The position numbers and the translations under genes are program-made. A DNA stretch of 64,000 bases from Calditrichia bacterium (GTDB lineage Bacteria; Calditrichota; Calditrichia; RBG-13-44-9; J075). The stretch's first letter is position 1, and each line of letters starts with the position of its first letter. The notes beneath the pieces were generated by a model. The model saw only the letters and a list, made by a program, of their open reading frames with translations. It did not search any database and was not told the origin of the DNA. Positions 10,592-19,443 of this stretch are shown piece after piece. Where the stretch lies: contig JANQQU010000083.1 of assembly GCA_028284905.1 (NCBI GenBank), positions 1-64,000 on the forward strand, given 5' to 3'.

Positions 10592-10648
10592 ATCCTGAAT
10601 GTTGGAGACCGCCAATTCGCTTCCAGCATTCAGGATTTTATTTTTTTA
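10592..10648 (+). terminator. Rho-independent terminator of the VIT-VWA gene
   Basis: A 15-bp stem with one G-T pair (10592-10606 / 10622-10636), 15-nt loop, followed by TTTATTTTTTT. It begins 38 bases after the stop codon. Confidence 0.85.
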
Positions 10649-10649
10649 C

Positions 10650-11083
10650 CATTGATAGGAATTGATAGTGCTTTTATCAGTTCCCGGTTAAAAACTTTAA
10701 ATATTTGTTTATTATTGATTTTCCTGAATTAGGATAGCTTTTCCCCCAAATTGATTCAATTTTATACGGATTAATTCCCGCACTGGCGCACAATTTTCTT
10801 CCCTTTTTCACTTATGATTTAGATGAAGCAGACGATGATAAATAAGAACTGAACGAATTTTTTCTTTTTAGCAATCAGTCAGTTTGTTGTTTGCTCGTAA
10901 TGCCGAATTGAGAGGGGAGGGAGCCCTCATTGTTCGATTCTCACCGCAGTTAAATATCGTTTTACCGGAAGTTCATAGGCGACAAACAGGTGGTAATGGC
11001 AATTCATTCTGTCGATTACCTGAGCACCTTATTACCTAATTGAACTTTTCCAGGGATTAATTTCAAGTACAGGGGATGTAGCA
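10650..11083. other. Intergenic region without recognised gene
   Basis: About 430 bases, AT-rich in its first half. No open frame with a ribosome site, no tRNA and no clear promoter pair were found. It should contain the promoter of the downstream GWxTD gene. Confidence 0.5.
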
Positions 11084-12424
11084 ATGAAAAAGCAAGTATG
11101 CCATAATGATGCTGGTTATTTTCCAGCTTGCCGGAGAAGAGATCAGAGAAATTTAATTTTAACCAGTATTTTTATCGTTCTGTTTACGATGCAAGGTTAT
11201 GGGCAGATAACGCCATCGATAACCGATATACCGTCTACGCGGGATATTATGATCGACCTATATTCAGTCAAAAATCAAAATGATGGTGTTTTTAATACTC
11301 AGTTCATTTTAACGATTTTTCCCGCACAGTTAATCTTCATAAGCGACCGGGAGCAGTTTATTGCCAATTATGAAATCGAACTGGCAATAAAAGATGATAG
11401 CGGTGAACAGGCGGCAATACAGATCGTCCGGGACAGCATTGCCGTAGAGAATTATGATGATACGCGGTCGGATCGTTGGAAAAAATTGTATCAGTTTCCA
11501 ACGACGTTGCCGGATGGGGAATACATCGCAGTGCTAATGGTCTCCGATTTGAACAGCAGGAAATCGATGCAGCGGAAGTTCTCTTTTACACTGAATAATA
11601 ATCAACAACTGGTTAACTACAGCAGTGATATTCAATTAGGTTGCCGGGAGTGGATCCGAAACGAAAATGGCGGTAATTATGCTATTATGCCGGATCCTCA
11701 GCGGGTCTACGGCATTGGAAACAATAAACTGTATAGTCAATTTGATCTCTATCCATCCGAAGGGGATTCATCTTTAAATGGTTATCGTCTGATTTGTTAT
11801 AACCCATCTGGAAAAGCTTCTGTATTGGCCGAAGAAAAAAACATCCCGGTTCGAAAAAAATTACCGATTATGCATACTTTCGCTACGGATACTTTGCCGC
11901 CGGGGAAATATCATCTGGCCCTGGAAGTAGCTGTAAATCAGGGAGAATATCAGGAAATTCGCCGAAAGAATTTCAGAGTATTCCAGAATCCACTCGATTT
12001 GCGCTTCCGGGAATATGCAGCCATCCTGGCGGAACTAAAATTAATTATGCCAAAGGATGATTGGCGAGCGATGAAAAAACTGCCGCAAGCCTTACGACAA
12101 AACGCATTAGATGAATTCTGGAAAGAAAAAGATCCTTCACCGGAAACAGCAAAAAATGAAGTGATGACAGAGTTCTATCGCCGGTTGAATTATGCCCGGG
12201 AAACGTTTGATAGGAAACAATCTGATGAAAAATTAAGCGATCGTAGTAAAGTGTTTGTTCGGTATGGCATGCCGGATAATATCACTCGCCAGGAAGACCG
12301 TGTTTACGGGCGATTCCTTGAGCTTTGGCAATACCAGGAAGAAAAGCTCAACGTCCTCTTTCAGGATATTATGGGATTCGGCGAATATCGTCTGCTACGC
12401 CCATATCGCCTGCTCCAGGATTAA
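11084..12424 (+). CDS. GWxTD domain-containing exported protein (divergent motif)
   Basis: 446 residues with a basic N-terminus followed by a hydrophobic segment (about 26-42, ending GYGQ), so likely exported. The C-terminal 130 residues match the GWxTD domain of FCB and Acidobacteria proteins: FWKEKDPSPET, the FYRRLNYA helix, VFVRYGMPDNI, ELWQYQ and the final FQDIMGFGEYRLL. The motif that names the domain is eroded here (EKLSDRSK in place of GW-TDRG). The middle is beta-rich without a name I can give. Start has AGGGG about 8 nt upstream. Function of the family is not established. Confidence 0.8.
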   Translation: MKKQVCHNDAGYFPACRRRDQRNLILTSIFIVLFTMQGYGQITPSITDIPSTRDIMIDLYSVKNQNDGVFNTQFILTIFPAQLIFISDREQFIANYEIELAIKDDSGEQAAIQIVRDSIAVENYDDTRSDRWKKLYQFPTTLPDGEYIAVLMVSDLNSRKSMQRKFSFTLNNNQQLVNYSSDIQLGCREWIRNENGGNYAIMPDPQRVYGIGNNKLYSQFDLYPSEGDSSLNGYRLICYNPSGKASVLAEEKNIPVRKKLPIMHTFATDTLPPGKYHLALEVAVNQGEYQEIRRKNFRVFQNPLDLRFREYAAILAELKLIMPKDDWRAMKKLPQALRQNALDEFWKEKDPSPETAKNEVMTEFYRRLNYARETFDRKQSDEKLSDRSKVFVRYGMPDNITRQEDRVYGRFLELWQYQEEKLNVLFQDIMGFGEYRLLRPYRLLQD

Positions 12425-12467
12425 CCAACTCGTTCGTTAACTCACATTATCGTCGTACAGGAACTAG

Positions 12468-12517
12468 TTCCCAAAGTCCCTTTGGGAATGCAATTAGCGG
12501 CGAAACTCCAGTTTCGC
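12468..12517. repeat. Pair of palindromes between convergent genes
   Basis: Two perfect hairpins in tandem: TTCCCAAAG / CTTTGGGAA (12468-12488) and GCGAAACT / AGTTTCGC (12500-12517). They lie between the GWxTD gene and the convergent nfo gene. Neither has a T-run next to it, though they may stop transcription. The style is that of a REP-like dispersed intergenic repeat. Confidence 0.55.
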
Positions 12518-12551
12518 GAAAAACAAATCCTAACGATTAAGCTACTGCCAT

Positions 12552-13421
12552 TCAGGTCTCTCTATCAGCCACCAAACTACGCAATAAGGCAATATCTTCC
12601 CGGTAGCCATCCAAACCACCAGGCACCTCCAAAATCATCGGAAGATGAGAAACTCGTACATCGTTCATCAATGCCCGAAATCCTTCAATGCCAATTTCTC
12701 CCTGCCCAATACGGCTGTGCCGATCCCGCCGACTGTCAAATGGTTTCGCCGAATCATTCAGATGAAACAGGCGCAGCTTGTCCAGTCCAATAATTTCATC
12801 AAACGTTGTAATGGTCTTTTCCCAGTCTTCAGCCGTGCGCATGTCATATCCCGCAGCAAAAATATGACAGGTATCAATGCAAACCCCGAGATGGCTGGCA
12901 ATGCCGCTTTGATCAAGCATATCCCGGATATGTTCGAATCGATTTCCGAGATTGGTGCCTTGCCCGGCAGTCGCCTCAAGAAGAATTTTCACATCCGGAA
13001 CGGCGGAACGCTCCCACGTTTCCTTTAAACTCTTCGCGATTGTTTCAACACCGGCTGCTTCGCCACTACCAAGGTGGGATCCGGGATGGGTGAGCAGGTA
13101 CGGCACTTTTAAAATGCCTGCCCGGCGCATCTCATCGCAGAAAGCAGCAATCGATTTTTCTCTTTTTGCTGGATCCGGATTGGCAAGATTGATCAAGTAT
13201 GAATTATGAATAACCACGGGCTTGATTCCGGTTTCTATCTGTAATTGGAAAAATTCCGCCAATTCTTCATCTGTATATTCCCGGCCTTCCCATTGACGCT
13301 GGCTTTTTGAAAAAATCTGTACTACGTCAGCATCGATTTTTTCCCCGTTACTGATGGCGTTAAATACACCACCGGCGATGGACGTGTGTGCGCCGATCAT
13401 TGTTTTGGGTTGTTTTTTCAT
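12552..13421 (-). CDS. nfo: Deoxyribonuclease IV (endonuclease IV, AP endonuclease)
   Basis: 289 residues, the normal length of the family. It cuts the backbone 5' of abasic sites in base excision repair, using three zinc ions. Signature pieces are GAHTSIAGG (first His), LLEATAGQG (Glu), GVCIDTCHIFAAGYD (Asp and His), and FHLNDSAKPFDSRRDRH (AP endonuclease family 2 signature). Two starts are possible, 13421 and the ATG seven codons on (13400); neither has a good ribosome site. Convergent with the GWxTD gene; 139 bases upstream of it ends of the dehydrogenase gene's stop on the same strand. Confidence 0.96.
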   Translation of the reverse strand: MKKQPKTMIGAHTSIAGGVFNAISNGEKIDADVVQIFSKSQRQWEGREYTDEELAEFFQLQIETGIKPVVIHNSYLINLANPDPAKREKSIAAFCDEMRRAGILKVPYLLTHPGSHLGSGEAAGVETIAKSLKETWERSAVPDVKILLEATAGQGTNLGNRFEHIRDMLDQSGIASHLGVCIDTCHIFAAGYDMRTAEDWEKTITTFDEIIGLDKLRLFHLNDSAKPFDSRRDRHSRIGQGEIGIEGFRALMNDVRVSHLPMILEVPGGLDGYREDIALLRSLVADRET

Positions 13422-13492
13422 TTTTTTGTTTTTTGCCGTTTTTGGTTTTCATCCGTAGAGAAAATTCATGAATTTTCTCTACGGAATATCAT

Positions 13493-14353
13493 TCATTTTT
13501 TCATAAAACCAAAAATTGCGGAAAAATCATTTTCCCCAAATCCATCCTGAACGGCCATTCGGTAAATTTCCTTGCTGAGATTCGCCAACGGCATTGCAGT
13601 CCCGGATTCATAAGCGGCGATTGCGGCCATGTGCAAATCTTTCTGCATCCATTGCAGGGGAAATTCCACCGGATAGGTATCGTTGAGCAAATTCTCTTTT
13701 TTCATCGCCAGGTATGGAGGCGCCACCGGACCACCGATCAATGCATTTAAAAGCATCTCCCGGGAGAGGCCAAGGGATTCACCCAAGGCAATGCCTTCAC
13801 TGAAAGCGGCCATAGAGGTCGCCAGTTGCAGGTTAACAACCATCTTTAACGCAGTACCCATCCCCTGGTTGCCAACATGGACGGTCTTCTGCCCCATCGC
13901 GGCAAACACGGGCGCAGCGGTTTCCATATCTGCTGCCTTACCTCCGGCAAAGAAAACCAATTGCGCGCCTGCTGCCTGGTTTTTCGAACCGGCAACCGGT
14001 GCATCGATGTATTGAATGTTCCGCTTGCTCGCCATTGCTGCCATCTCCCGCGCAAAGGAAGGATGAACGGTACTGCAATCGATCCATAAACTACCGGCTT
14101 TTAGCGTCGGTAGAAAGCCGTTTTCTCCTTCTGATATTTCCCTAACTGCTTCGGGATGTGCGAGCATTGTAATAAGAATATCTGCCTGCCTGGCGACTTC
14201 TGCAGGTGTGTCTGCCCAAACTGCACCAGCGGAGATAAGCGCTTCTGCTTTTTCCTTGCTACGATTATGTATGATCAAAGAATAATCATTTTTTAACAAA
14301 TTGGCTGCCATCCGGCTGCCCATAATTCCCAAACCAATAAATCCGATTTTCAT
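13493..14353 (-). CDS. NAD(P)-dependent beta-hydroxyacid dehydrogenase (3-hydroxyisobutyrate / GLYR1 type)
   Basis: 286 residues. The N-terminal Rossmann motif GFIGLGIMGSRMA binds NAD(P); DAPVAGSKNQAAGAQLVFFAGG contributes to substrate binding; the catalytic Lys lies in GTALKMVVNLQLA. The SKNQAA variant resembles glyoxylate/succinic semialdehyde reductases rather than 3-hydroxyisobutyrate dehydrogenase proper, but the exact substrate cannot be read from sequence. Start 14353 is chosen because GGGAG lies 7 nt upstream and the Rossmann motif starts at residue 3; the longer reading to 14410 adds an unlikely leader. Follows the Crp/Fnr gene on the same strand at 112 bases. Confidence 0.92.
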   Translation of the reverse strand: MKIGFIGLGIMGSRMAANLLKNDYSLIIHNRSKEKAEALISAGAVWADTPAEVARQADILITMLAHPEAVREISEGENGFLPTLKAGSLWIDCSTVHPSFAREMAAMASKRNIQYIDAPVAGSKNQAAGAQLVFFAGGKAADMETAAPVFAAMGQKTVHVGNQGMGTALKMVVNLQLATSMAAFSEGIALGESLGLSREMLLNALIGGPVAPPYLAMKKENLLNDTYPVEFPLQWMQKDLHMAAIAAYESGTAMPLANLSKEIYRMAVQDGFGENDFSAIFGFMKK

Positions 14354-14465
14354 AGTTGGCTCCCTGATATTTTCAGATTTTAACAGATCATTATTTCTTA
14401 AAGTCATCAATATTTAATTTGATCTGAATATAAATCTGCGCCTATCAGGGATGCCTTATCATTTG

Positions 14466-15071
14466 TTAAGAAATCGGATTTTTCAGCAGATTTTTTTTCA
14501 GGCGGGAGAGGGATACTTCCGTTATGCCGAGAAACGAGGCGATATGATACTGGGGAATGCGTTGCAAAAGATCCGGGTGTTGCTCAACAAAATGAAGATA
14601 GCGTTCCGCAGCTGATTGTTGCAGTAAACTTCTCGCCCGTAATTCTTTTCGAACCAATAACCATTCGGCAAGCTTGCGTCCCAGCCGGTCATATAAAGGA
14701 TCCTGATCAAACAATTGGGAAAAATCCCGGTAGCTGGCGGCAAGTAATGTGGTTGGTTCAAGCGTTTCAATACCATACATTACCGGTAGTTCCAGCACGG
14801 ATGCAGCTAACGGACCGGCAAACATGTCCGCACTGATGAAGGCTTTATTGGATTCTCCCCCGTCCTCTGTGGGATAATAAAAACGGAGCAGTCCTTCGCT
14901 GACGAAAATCAAATCGTACACTTTATCGCCGGGCAGCAGGATGTGATGTTGCCGGGGGAGTTGACGAAGCTGGAATATCGCTGTTAGCTTCTCCCATTGC
15001 CCATCGTCAAATTCAACCCACTGTTTTAGTGCATCTCGCATTTGGCTATATTCATTTGAACTGTTTCTCAA
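14466..15071 (-). CDS. Crp/Fnr-family transcription regulator
   Basis: About 201 residues: an N-terminal cyclic-nucleotide-binding-type beta barrel (LPGDKVYDLIFVSEGLLRFY) and a short C-terminal helix-turn-helix (IPQYHIASFLGITEVSLSRL). It lacks the Cys residues of FNR-type iron-sulfur proteins and a full cAMP pocket, as do many Bacteroidota-type Crp proteins of unknown effector. Start is uncertain: a TTG at 15071 has GAGGA five bases upstream and is preferred; an ATG at 15041 has no visible ribosome site. Only 39 bases separate it from the upstream NmrA-type gene, so the two are probably co-transcribed, which suggests this regulator controls or senses with that reductase. Confidence 0.9.
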   Translation of the reverse strand: MRNSSNEYSQMRDALKQWVEFDDGQWEKLTAIFQLRQLPRQHHILLPGDKVYDLIFVSEGLLRFYYPTEDGGESNKAFISADMFAGPLAASVLELPVMYGIETLEPTTLLAASYRDFSQLFDQDPLYDRLGRKLAEWLLVRKELRARSLLQQSAAERYLHFVEQHPDLLQRIPQYHIASFLGITEVSLSRLKKNLLKNPIS

Positions 15072-15110
15072 TGTTATCCTCAAAATTTTTCGATCAAAGC
15101 GTGATATCCT

Positions 15111-15983
15111 TTAAGCATCCCCGGCGATGTGCCGGCCAATGAAATCACGAAAACCAGCTGGCGGCCTTCCCAGCAGCTGTGTTAAGATAAATGGATTTCC
15201 GGGAAAATGAAACTGCTCATAATAGCGAAACATGGCCAGCAATGTTTCCACCTGGTATTCCCCCAATCCGTTTTCCCGGGCAGAAGCTGCCCATTCTTCC
15301 CGATCTGTAAATTGATTTTTTACCGGACGATCAAGCATCTCGCTCAGAATCTGTACGATCTCTCGCTGGGAGAAATTCTCTTTGCCGCATAATTCATAAA
15401 CTGCCTGGAAATGATTTGCTTTGCCAATAATAATCGCAGCTGCTTCAGCAACATCAAGCAGGTCTACCATGTTAATGACCGTGTCGGGATTGTAGGGCAA
15501 GGGAAGGTGGCCATCCTGAAAGATCGAAGACCAATAGGCGAGGATATTCTGCATATAGGGCGCCGGTTGCAAAATGGTATAATTCAAGCCAGATTCGAAT
15601 AATAATTCCTCTACACGCATCTTCTGCCAATGATGCGGCATTTTTTCCACCTGCGGATGCAGCACGGAATGGTAAACAAAATGTTCTATGCCGGACTCTC
15701 GGGCGATTGCAATAACGCTTCTCCCAATCGAGAGTTCATCCGCTGCCATATTAGGGCAGATGTGATAAATTGCCTGGCACCCGTCCATTGCCGCTGCCAG
15801 ATGGGTTCTGTGTCGAATGTCGCCAATCGTTGCTTCCTTAGCGCCTGCACTATGAACCAATGGTGTATGCGCTTCCCGAAATATCATTGCACGAGTATGA
15901 TGTTGGCGACCGGCGAGCGCCTGGATAATGGCAAGACCGGTTTTTCCGGCAGCACCGGTAACGAGAACTTTTTTCGTTGTCAT
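15111..15983 (-). CDS. NmrA-like NAD(P)-binding protein (atypical SDR)
   Basis: 290 residues. N-terminal VLVTGAAGKTGLAIIQAL is the extended glycine motif of NmrA/HSCARG-type atypical short-chain dehydrogenases, followed by a redox-sensor-like strand-helix pattern (GDIRHRTHLAAAMDGCQAIY) and the C-terminal lid typical of quinone oxidoreductase QorB/AzoB relatives. No canonical YxxxK pair is evident (YHSVLHPQ instead), as usual for this group. Start 15983 has CGGAG six bases upstream; the longer ORF to 16007 does not. Likely heads a two-gene unit with the Crp/Fnr gene. Confidence 0.88.
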   Translation of the reverse strand: MTTKKVLVTGAAGKTGLAIIQALAGRQHHTRAMIFREAHTPLVHSAGAKEATIGDIRHRTHLAAAMDGCQAIYHICPNMAADELSIGRSVIAIARESGIEHFVYHSVLHPQVEKMPHHWQKMRVEELLFESGLNYTILQPAPYMQNILAYWSSIFQDGHLPLPYNPDTVINMVDLLDVAEAAAIIIGKANHFQAVYELCGKENFSQREIVQILSEMLDRPVKNQFTDREEWAASARENGLGEYQVETLLAMFRYYEQFHFPGNPFILTQLLGRPPAGFRDFIGRHIAGDA

Positions 15984-16094
15984 CAAATCTCCGCTTACCA
16001 CCCACATTTTTATTGATTCGCAAACCCTTCTTCAGGTCAGATTGTCATAGATATAACTAATTCAACAATTAATGACAAATTAAAGGTCTGTAGG

Positions 16095-16682
16095 ATGAAT
16101 AAAATTTTAACGATGATTGTCTTTACTGCTATGCTTATCAGCAGCCTTCATTCCCAGGAAGTCGTTCTGGCAGTAGGCTCGGCGGCGCCGGAGATTCAAT
16201 TCTCCGAATACGGTAATAATACTTCCGGACTAATTAACTGGGAGAATTTCGAGGAAGATGTTGTATTGATTGATTTTTGGGCTACCTGGTGTGCCCCATG
16301 TATTAAATCAATTCCTCATCTCAATGAACTTTCAGAAACTTTTGCGGACAGTTCCGTTGCATTTATTTCGCTCACATACGAACCACCGCATATGATTGCG
16401 CCTTTTCTAAAAAAACATCCCCTGAAAACCATTGTTGCCAGCGATGCGGATTTTACAACCTTTAAAGCATATAATGCCTGGGGAATACCAATGGTTGCGA
16501 TGATAAATAAAGCGCGTAAGATCGCCGGCGTTGTTCATCCAAGTGAGTTAACCGCGGATATGGTTCGGGATGTTTTGGCGGGAAAGATACCTGCAACGCC
16601 ACAAGCGAAACCCTGGCCGGATCCCGCTGGTGCGGAAGAATACTTTCGATCCCTGATAAAGCCTGAACCAGACAAGGAATAA
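16095..16682 (+). CDS. Exported thioredoxin-like (TlpA/ResA-type) protein
   Basis: 195 residues with a signal peptide (about 1-20) and a thioredoxin fold containing the redox motif WCAPC (about residues 63-67, in DFWATWCAPCIKS). The cis-proline loop is WGIPMV. Such proteins reduce or isomerise disulfides in the envelope. The C-terminal 30 residues after the fold (PATPQAKPWPD...) are an extension without known role. Convergent with the ALDH gene, 15 bases between stops. Confidence 0.92.
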   Translation: MNKILTMIVFTAMLISSLHSQEVVLAVGSAAPEIQFSEYGNNTSGLINWENFEEDVVLIDFWATWCAPCIKSIPHLNELSETFADSSVAFISLTYEPPHMIAPFLKKHPLKTIVASDADFTTFKAYNAWGIPMVAMINKARKIAGVVHPSELTADMVRDVLAGKIPATPQAKPWPDPAGAEEYFRSLIKPEPDKE

Positions 16683-16697
16683 TTCGGAAGCGTTATG

Positions 16698-18152
16698 CTA
16701 CGCCAGGTATTTTACAATAATATCAATTAACTTCTGAACGCGATTATTATAAGGCGGTGCTAACAATTTAAGCGGAGAGTGCTTTACTTGTTTCAGTACC
16801 GCCCGTTCGTTGGAAAAAGCTTTAAATCCGTATACACCATGGGATTTGCCAAAGCCGCTGTTGTTTACGCCACCAAAAGGTAGATGAGGGTGGAGGTAGT
16901 GGGTAAGAATATCATTGATGCCAGTACCGCCTGCGCTGGTATTGGCAAACACTTTCTTGATGTTTTTCTTATTCCGGCTAAATATATAAAGCGCCAATGG
17001 TTTTTCACCGGATTGTATATCTGCAAATACCTGATCCATATTTTGATAAGTAAAAATAGGGAGGATCGGGCCAAAAATTTCATCCTGCATGATTAAGGAC
17101 TGTGGAGAAACTTTGCTGAGCAGCGTAGGTGAGATGTAATTATCTGCCGGGTTGCTTTTGCCGCCAAACTCGACATTGGCCCCTTTGTCTACGGCATCCT
17201 TTAACATCTCAGTTAAGCGCTTGTGATGGGTGCTGTGCGCAACCCGGGCAAGATGCGGCGATTGCTCCCGCGCCTCTTCACTTTCCCCATAATATTTGAT
17301 GAGCATCTGTTTAGAAGCCTCCAGGAAAGCCGGATACTTTTTCTGATGGACGTAGATATAATCGGCTGTGATACAGGTCTGGCCGCAATTGGCAAATTTC
17401 CCCCACATTATTTTCTCAGCGGCGTCTTTTGCATCAGCGGTTTCGTCAATAATGACCGGGGATTTTCCGCCTAATTCCAAAGTTACTGAAGTCAGATGTT
17501 CCGCGGCAGCTTTCATCACGATTTTACCAACTGCCGGGCTGCCGGTAAAAAAGATATGATGGAACGGCTTGGCAAGCAATGCCTGGCTGACAGTCTTATC
17601 CCCTTCAAAGATTGCTACTTCTTTTTCCGGGAAAAGGGTTTCTACCATTTCCTTGATCAAAGCTGAAGTGTGTGGGACATGTTCCGAGGGTTTCAGAATC
17701 GCACAATTACCGGCAGCGATGGCGGAAGCGAGTGGGCCGAATGTCAGATTAAAGGGATAATTCCAGGGAGAAATGATCAGGATAACCCCTTTCGGTTCGT
17801 ATTGCACATAGGAACGCGTGGTCATCATTGCCAGGGTCGGCTTTACCTTCTGCGGCTTCATCCATTGTTTTAAATGCTTGATCGCATGTTTGATTTCCGT
17901 GTTGACATGCAGAATTTCAGAAAGGTCTACTTCAGCCCGCGGTTTTTTGAAATCGGCATACATCGCCTTGTAGAGATCTTCCTTTCGCCGCTCTACCATC
18001 TCCAGTAGCCGTTTTAATTTGGCAATACGCTCTTTTCGCGTCGTCTGTGCTACTGCAAAACGGTGTTGCATTTGTAGCTCAAATACCCGATCTATATCGC
18101 TTTGATAATTTTTTTGAGGGGTGGCTTTTTTCTGGGCAGCGGTTGTTGCCAT
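16698..18152 (-). CDS. NAD(P)-dependent aldehyde dehydrogenase (class 3 type)
   Basis: 484 residues. Oxidises aldehydes to acids in the cytosol or at the membrane. Motifs: SPWNYPFNLTFGPL, coenzyme loop FFTGSPAVGKIVM, the general-base Glu in LELGGKSP, and nucleophile Cys in NCGQTCITADY. The compact length, the lack of an N-terminal extension and PFGGVNNSGFGKSHG near the end place it with class 3 / fatty-aldehyde (YwdH-like) enzymes. Start 18152 has CGGAGAA about 8 nt upstream; the longer form to 18179 does not. Monocistronic by spacing to ytxJ (82 bases, with a hairpin). Confidence 0.95.
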   Translation of the reverse strand: MATTAAQKKATPQKNYQSDIDRVFELQMQHRFAVAQTTRKERIAKLKRLLEMVERRKEDLYKAMYADFKKPRAEVDLSEILHVNTEIKHAIKHLKQWMKPQKVKPTLAMMTTRSYVQYEPKGVILIISPWNYPFNLTFGPLASAIAAGNCAILKPSEHVPHTSALIKEMVETLFPEKEVAIFEGDKTVSQALLAKPFHHIFFTGSPAVGKIVMKAAAEHLTSVTLELGGKSPVIIDETADAKDAAEKIMWGKFANCGQTCITADYIYVHQKKYPAFLEASKQMLIKYYGESEEAREQSPHLARVAHSTHHKRLTEMLKDAVDKGANVEFGGKSNPADNYISPTLLSKVSPQSLIMQDEIFGPILPIFTYQNMDQVFADIQSGEKPLALYIFSRNKKNIKKVFANTSAGGTGINDILTHYLHPHLPFGGVNNSGFGKSHGVYGFKAFSNERAVLKQVKHSPLKLLAPPYNNRVQKLIDIIVKYLA

Positions 18153-18191
18153 GGGAATTCTCCGGCTTGATGTTAACATCTAATGCAATTT

Positions 18192-18218
18192 TCCGGCATT
18201 GGGATATGCAATGCCGGA
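18192..18218 (-). terminator. Hairpin downstream of ytxJ
   Basis: TCCGGCATTG / CAATGCCGGA, a perfect 10-bp stem with a 7-nt loop. It falls between the ytxJ stop and the aldehyde dehydrogenase start on the minus strand. The run after the stem on that strand is AAAATT rather than T-rich, so termination is plausible but not proven. Confidence 0.4.
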
Positions 18219-18234
18219 TTAAAGGAATATATCA

Positions 18235-18576
18235 CTAAGCGATATATTCTGCCAGTGATTCGTTGAGATTGTTGTGATTGATGGCGAAATGAGAGTCGTC
18301 CCAAATTGCTTCGCCATCGTTAAAGAAGATCACCTGCGGGGATTGATGACGGATGCCGGTGCGATTTTGAATATCCAGCGATAACGGACGATCTTCGATG
18401 ACATATACATGCCAATATTCAAATTGATCATTCTCGTTGGCAAATTCATTAAAAACACGCCAGGCGCGGGCGGAAACCGGGCAGGCAGTAGAATGCTTGA
18501 AGAGCATCACCGGGCGGTCCTGACTGGCGTTTAAAATCTTATCCAGATCTTCTCTGGATTTATATCTATGAATCAT
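18235..18576 (-). CDS. ytxJ: Bacillithiol system redox-active protein YtxJ
   Basis: 113 residues, the full family length. Thioredoxin-fold protein of the YtxJ (DUF2847) family, thought to remove bacillithiol from protein mixed disulfides (a monothiol bacilliredoxin). The active-site stretch is FKHSTACPVSARAW (single Cys at about residue 32), and the fold ends QSPQVIFFNDGEAIW. Start ATG is preceded by GGAGATAGGAA. Its presence suggests that the organism makes bacillithiol, although none of the bshABC genes lies in this window. Confidence 0.92.
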   Translation of the reverse strand: MIHRYKSREDLDKILNASQDRPVMLFKHSTACPVSARAWRVFNEFANENDQFEYWHVYVIEDRPLSLDIQNRTGIRHQSPQVIFFNDGEAIWDDSHFAINHNNLNESLAEYIA

Positions 18577-18664
18577 TTTCCTATCTCCAAATTTTTCAAT
18601 ACCGAAGCTTGCTGCATTAGAACGTAAATAGATTGATGCTGAAAATTACTGCTATCGAAGCTGA

Positions 18665-19258
18665 TTAGATTTCACTCCGGGTTTGCAATGCTTTACCCAA
18701 AGTCAATTCATCCACAAACTCCAGAGAACCACCGAGGGGAATACCTCTGGCCAGGCGGGTGATTTTCACTCCCTGTGGCTTTATCAAGCGGGAGAGATAA
18801 ATGGTCGTGGCTTCTCCTTCGGTGCTGGGATTCAGCGCGATGATAACTTCCTCGACACCTTCCAGCCGCTGCAGCAGTTCCTTGATATGCAATTCCTCCG
18901 GACCAATACCATCCAGTGGGGAAATGATGCCGCCGAGGACGTGATAGAGTCCTTTATATTCATTGGTCTTTTCCAGAAGCAGAATATTTTGAGAATCTTC
19001 CACAACGCAGATCACCTTCTGATTACGCCGGTCATCTCCGCAAATGAGGCATAACTCATCTTCCGTAAAATTAAAGCAACGGGGACAAAGCCGGATGTCT
19101 GCTTTTACCTTCATGATCGCCCGGGCCAGTTCTTCGCCTTCCTGGGGGGCAGCGTTGAGAATGTGAAATGCCAGACGGGTAGCGGTTTTCCGGCCAATAC
19201 CAGGCAGTTTGCCCAATGCAGCAGCCAATTGTTGTAAAGCAGGAGGAAGTGTAATCAT
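18665..19258 (-). CDS. recR: Recombination protein RecR
   Basis: 197 residues. Part of the RecFOR pathway that loads RecA on gapped DNA. Helix-hairpin-helix KLPGIGRKTATRLAFH is followed by a four-cysteine zinc finger (Cys58, Cys61, Cys70, Cys73 in CPRCFNFTEDELCLIC) and a Toprim domain (VICVVEDSQN ... ALNPSTEGEATTIYL). Start: ATG 19258 rather than GTG 19270; both have weak ribosome sites and the family normally begins close to the hydrophobic first helix. Last gene of the SRP RNA-dnaX-ebfC-recR series, but a terminator lies between ebfC and recR, so recR probably has some transcription of its own. Confidence 0.96.
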   Translation of the reverse strand: MITLPPALQQLAAALGKLPGIGRKTATRLAFHILNAAPQEGEELARAIMKVKADIRLCPRCFNFTEDELCLICGDDRRNQKVICVVEDSQNILLLEKTNEYKGLYHVLGGIISPLDGIGPEELHIKELLQRLEGVEEVIIALNPSTEGEATTIYLSRLIKPQGVKITRLARGIPLGGSLEFVDELTLGKALQTRSEI

Positions 19259-19357
19259 GATTATTTCCACACTTTAAGGTTTAGTCCGCAGCTTCTTGAT
19301 TAGCTGATAGTCAGATTTTTCAGCCAGGTGAATTTTTCTCGGCAGAAAGGCCGCTAT

Positions 19358-19394
19358 CAAAAAGCGCTGTTAATATAATGCAATCAACAGCGCT
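19358..19394 (-). terminator. Terminator after ebfC
   Basis: On the minus strand a perfect 9-bp stem (AGCGCTGTT / AACAGCGCT; plus coordinates 19363-19371 and 19386-19394) is followed by TTTTTG. It lies 50 bases after the ebfC stop. Confidence 0.75.
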
Positions 19395-19443
19395 GATGTT
19401 ACAAATTGAATAATCGAAAAAATTTGGAGCAGGTTAAAAATGA

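Noticed and set aside
10900-10975. tRNA-like T-loop (gttcgattct) in the spacer
   Set aside because: No acceptor, D or anticodon stems can be paired around it.
12255-12793. Several short plus-strand frames around the end of the GWxTD gene
   Set aside because: They overlap the GWxTD and nfo genes in other frames and lack ribosome sites or family motifs.
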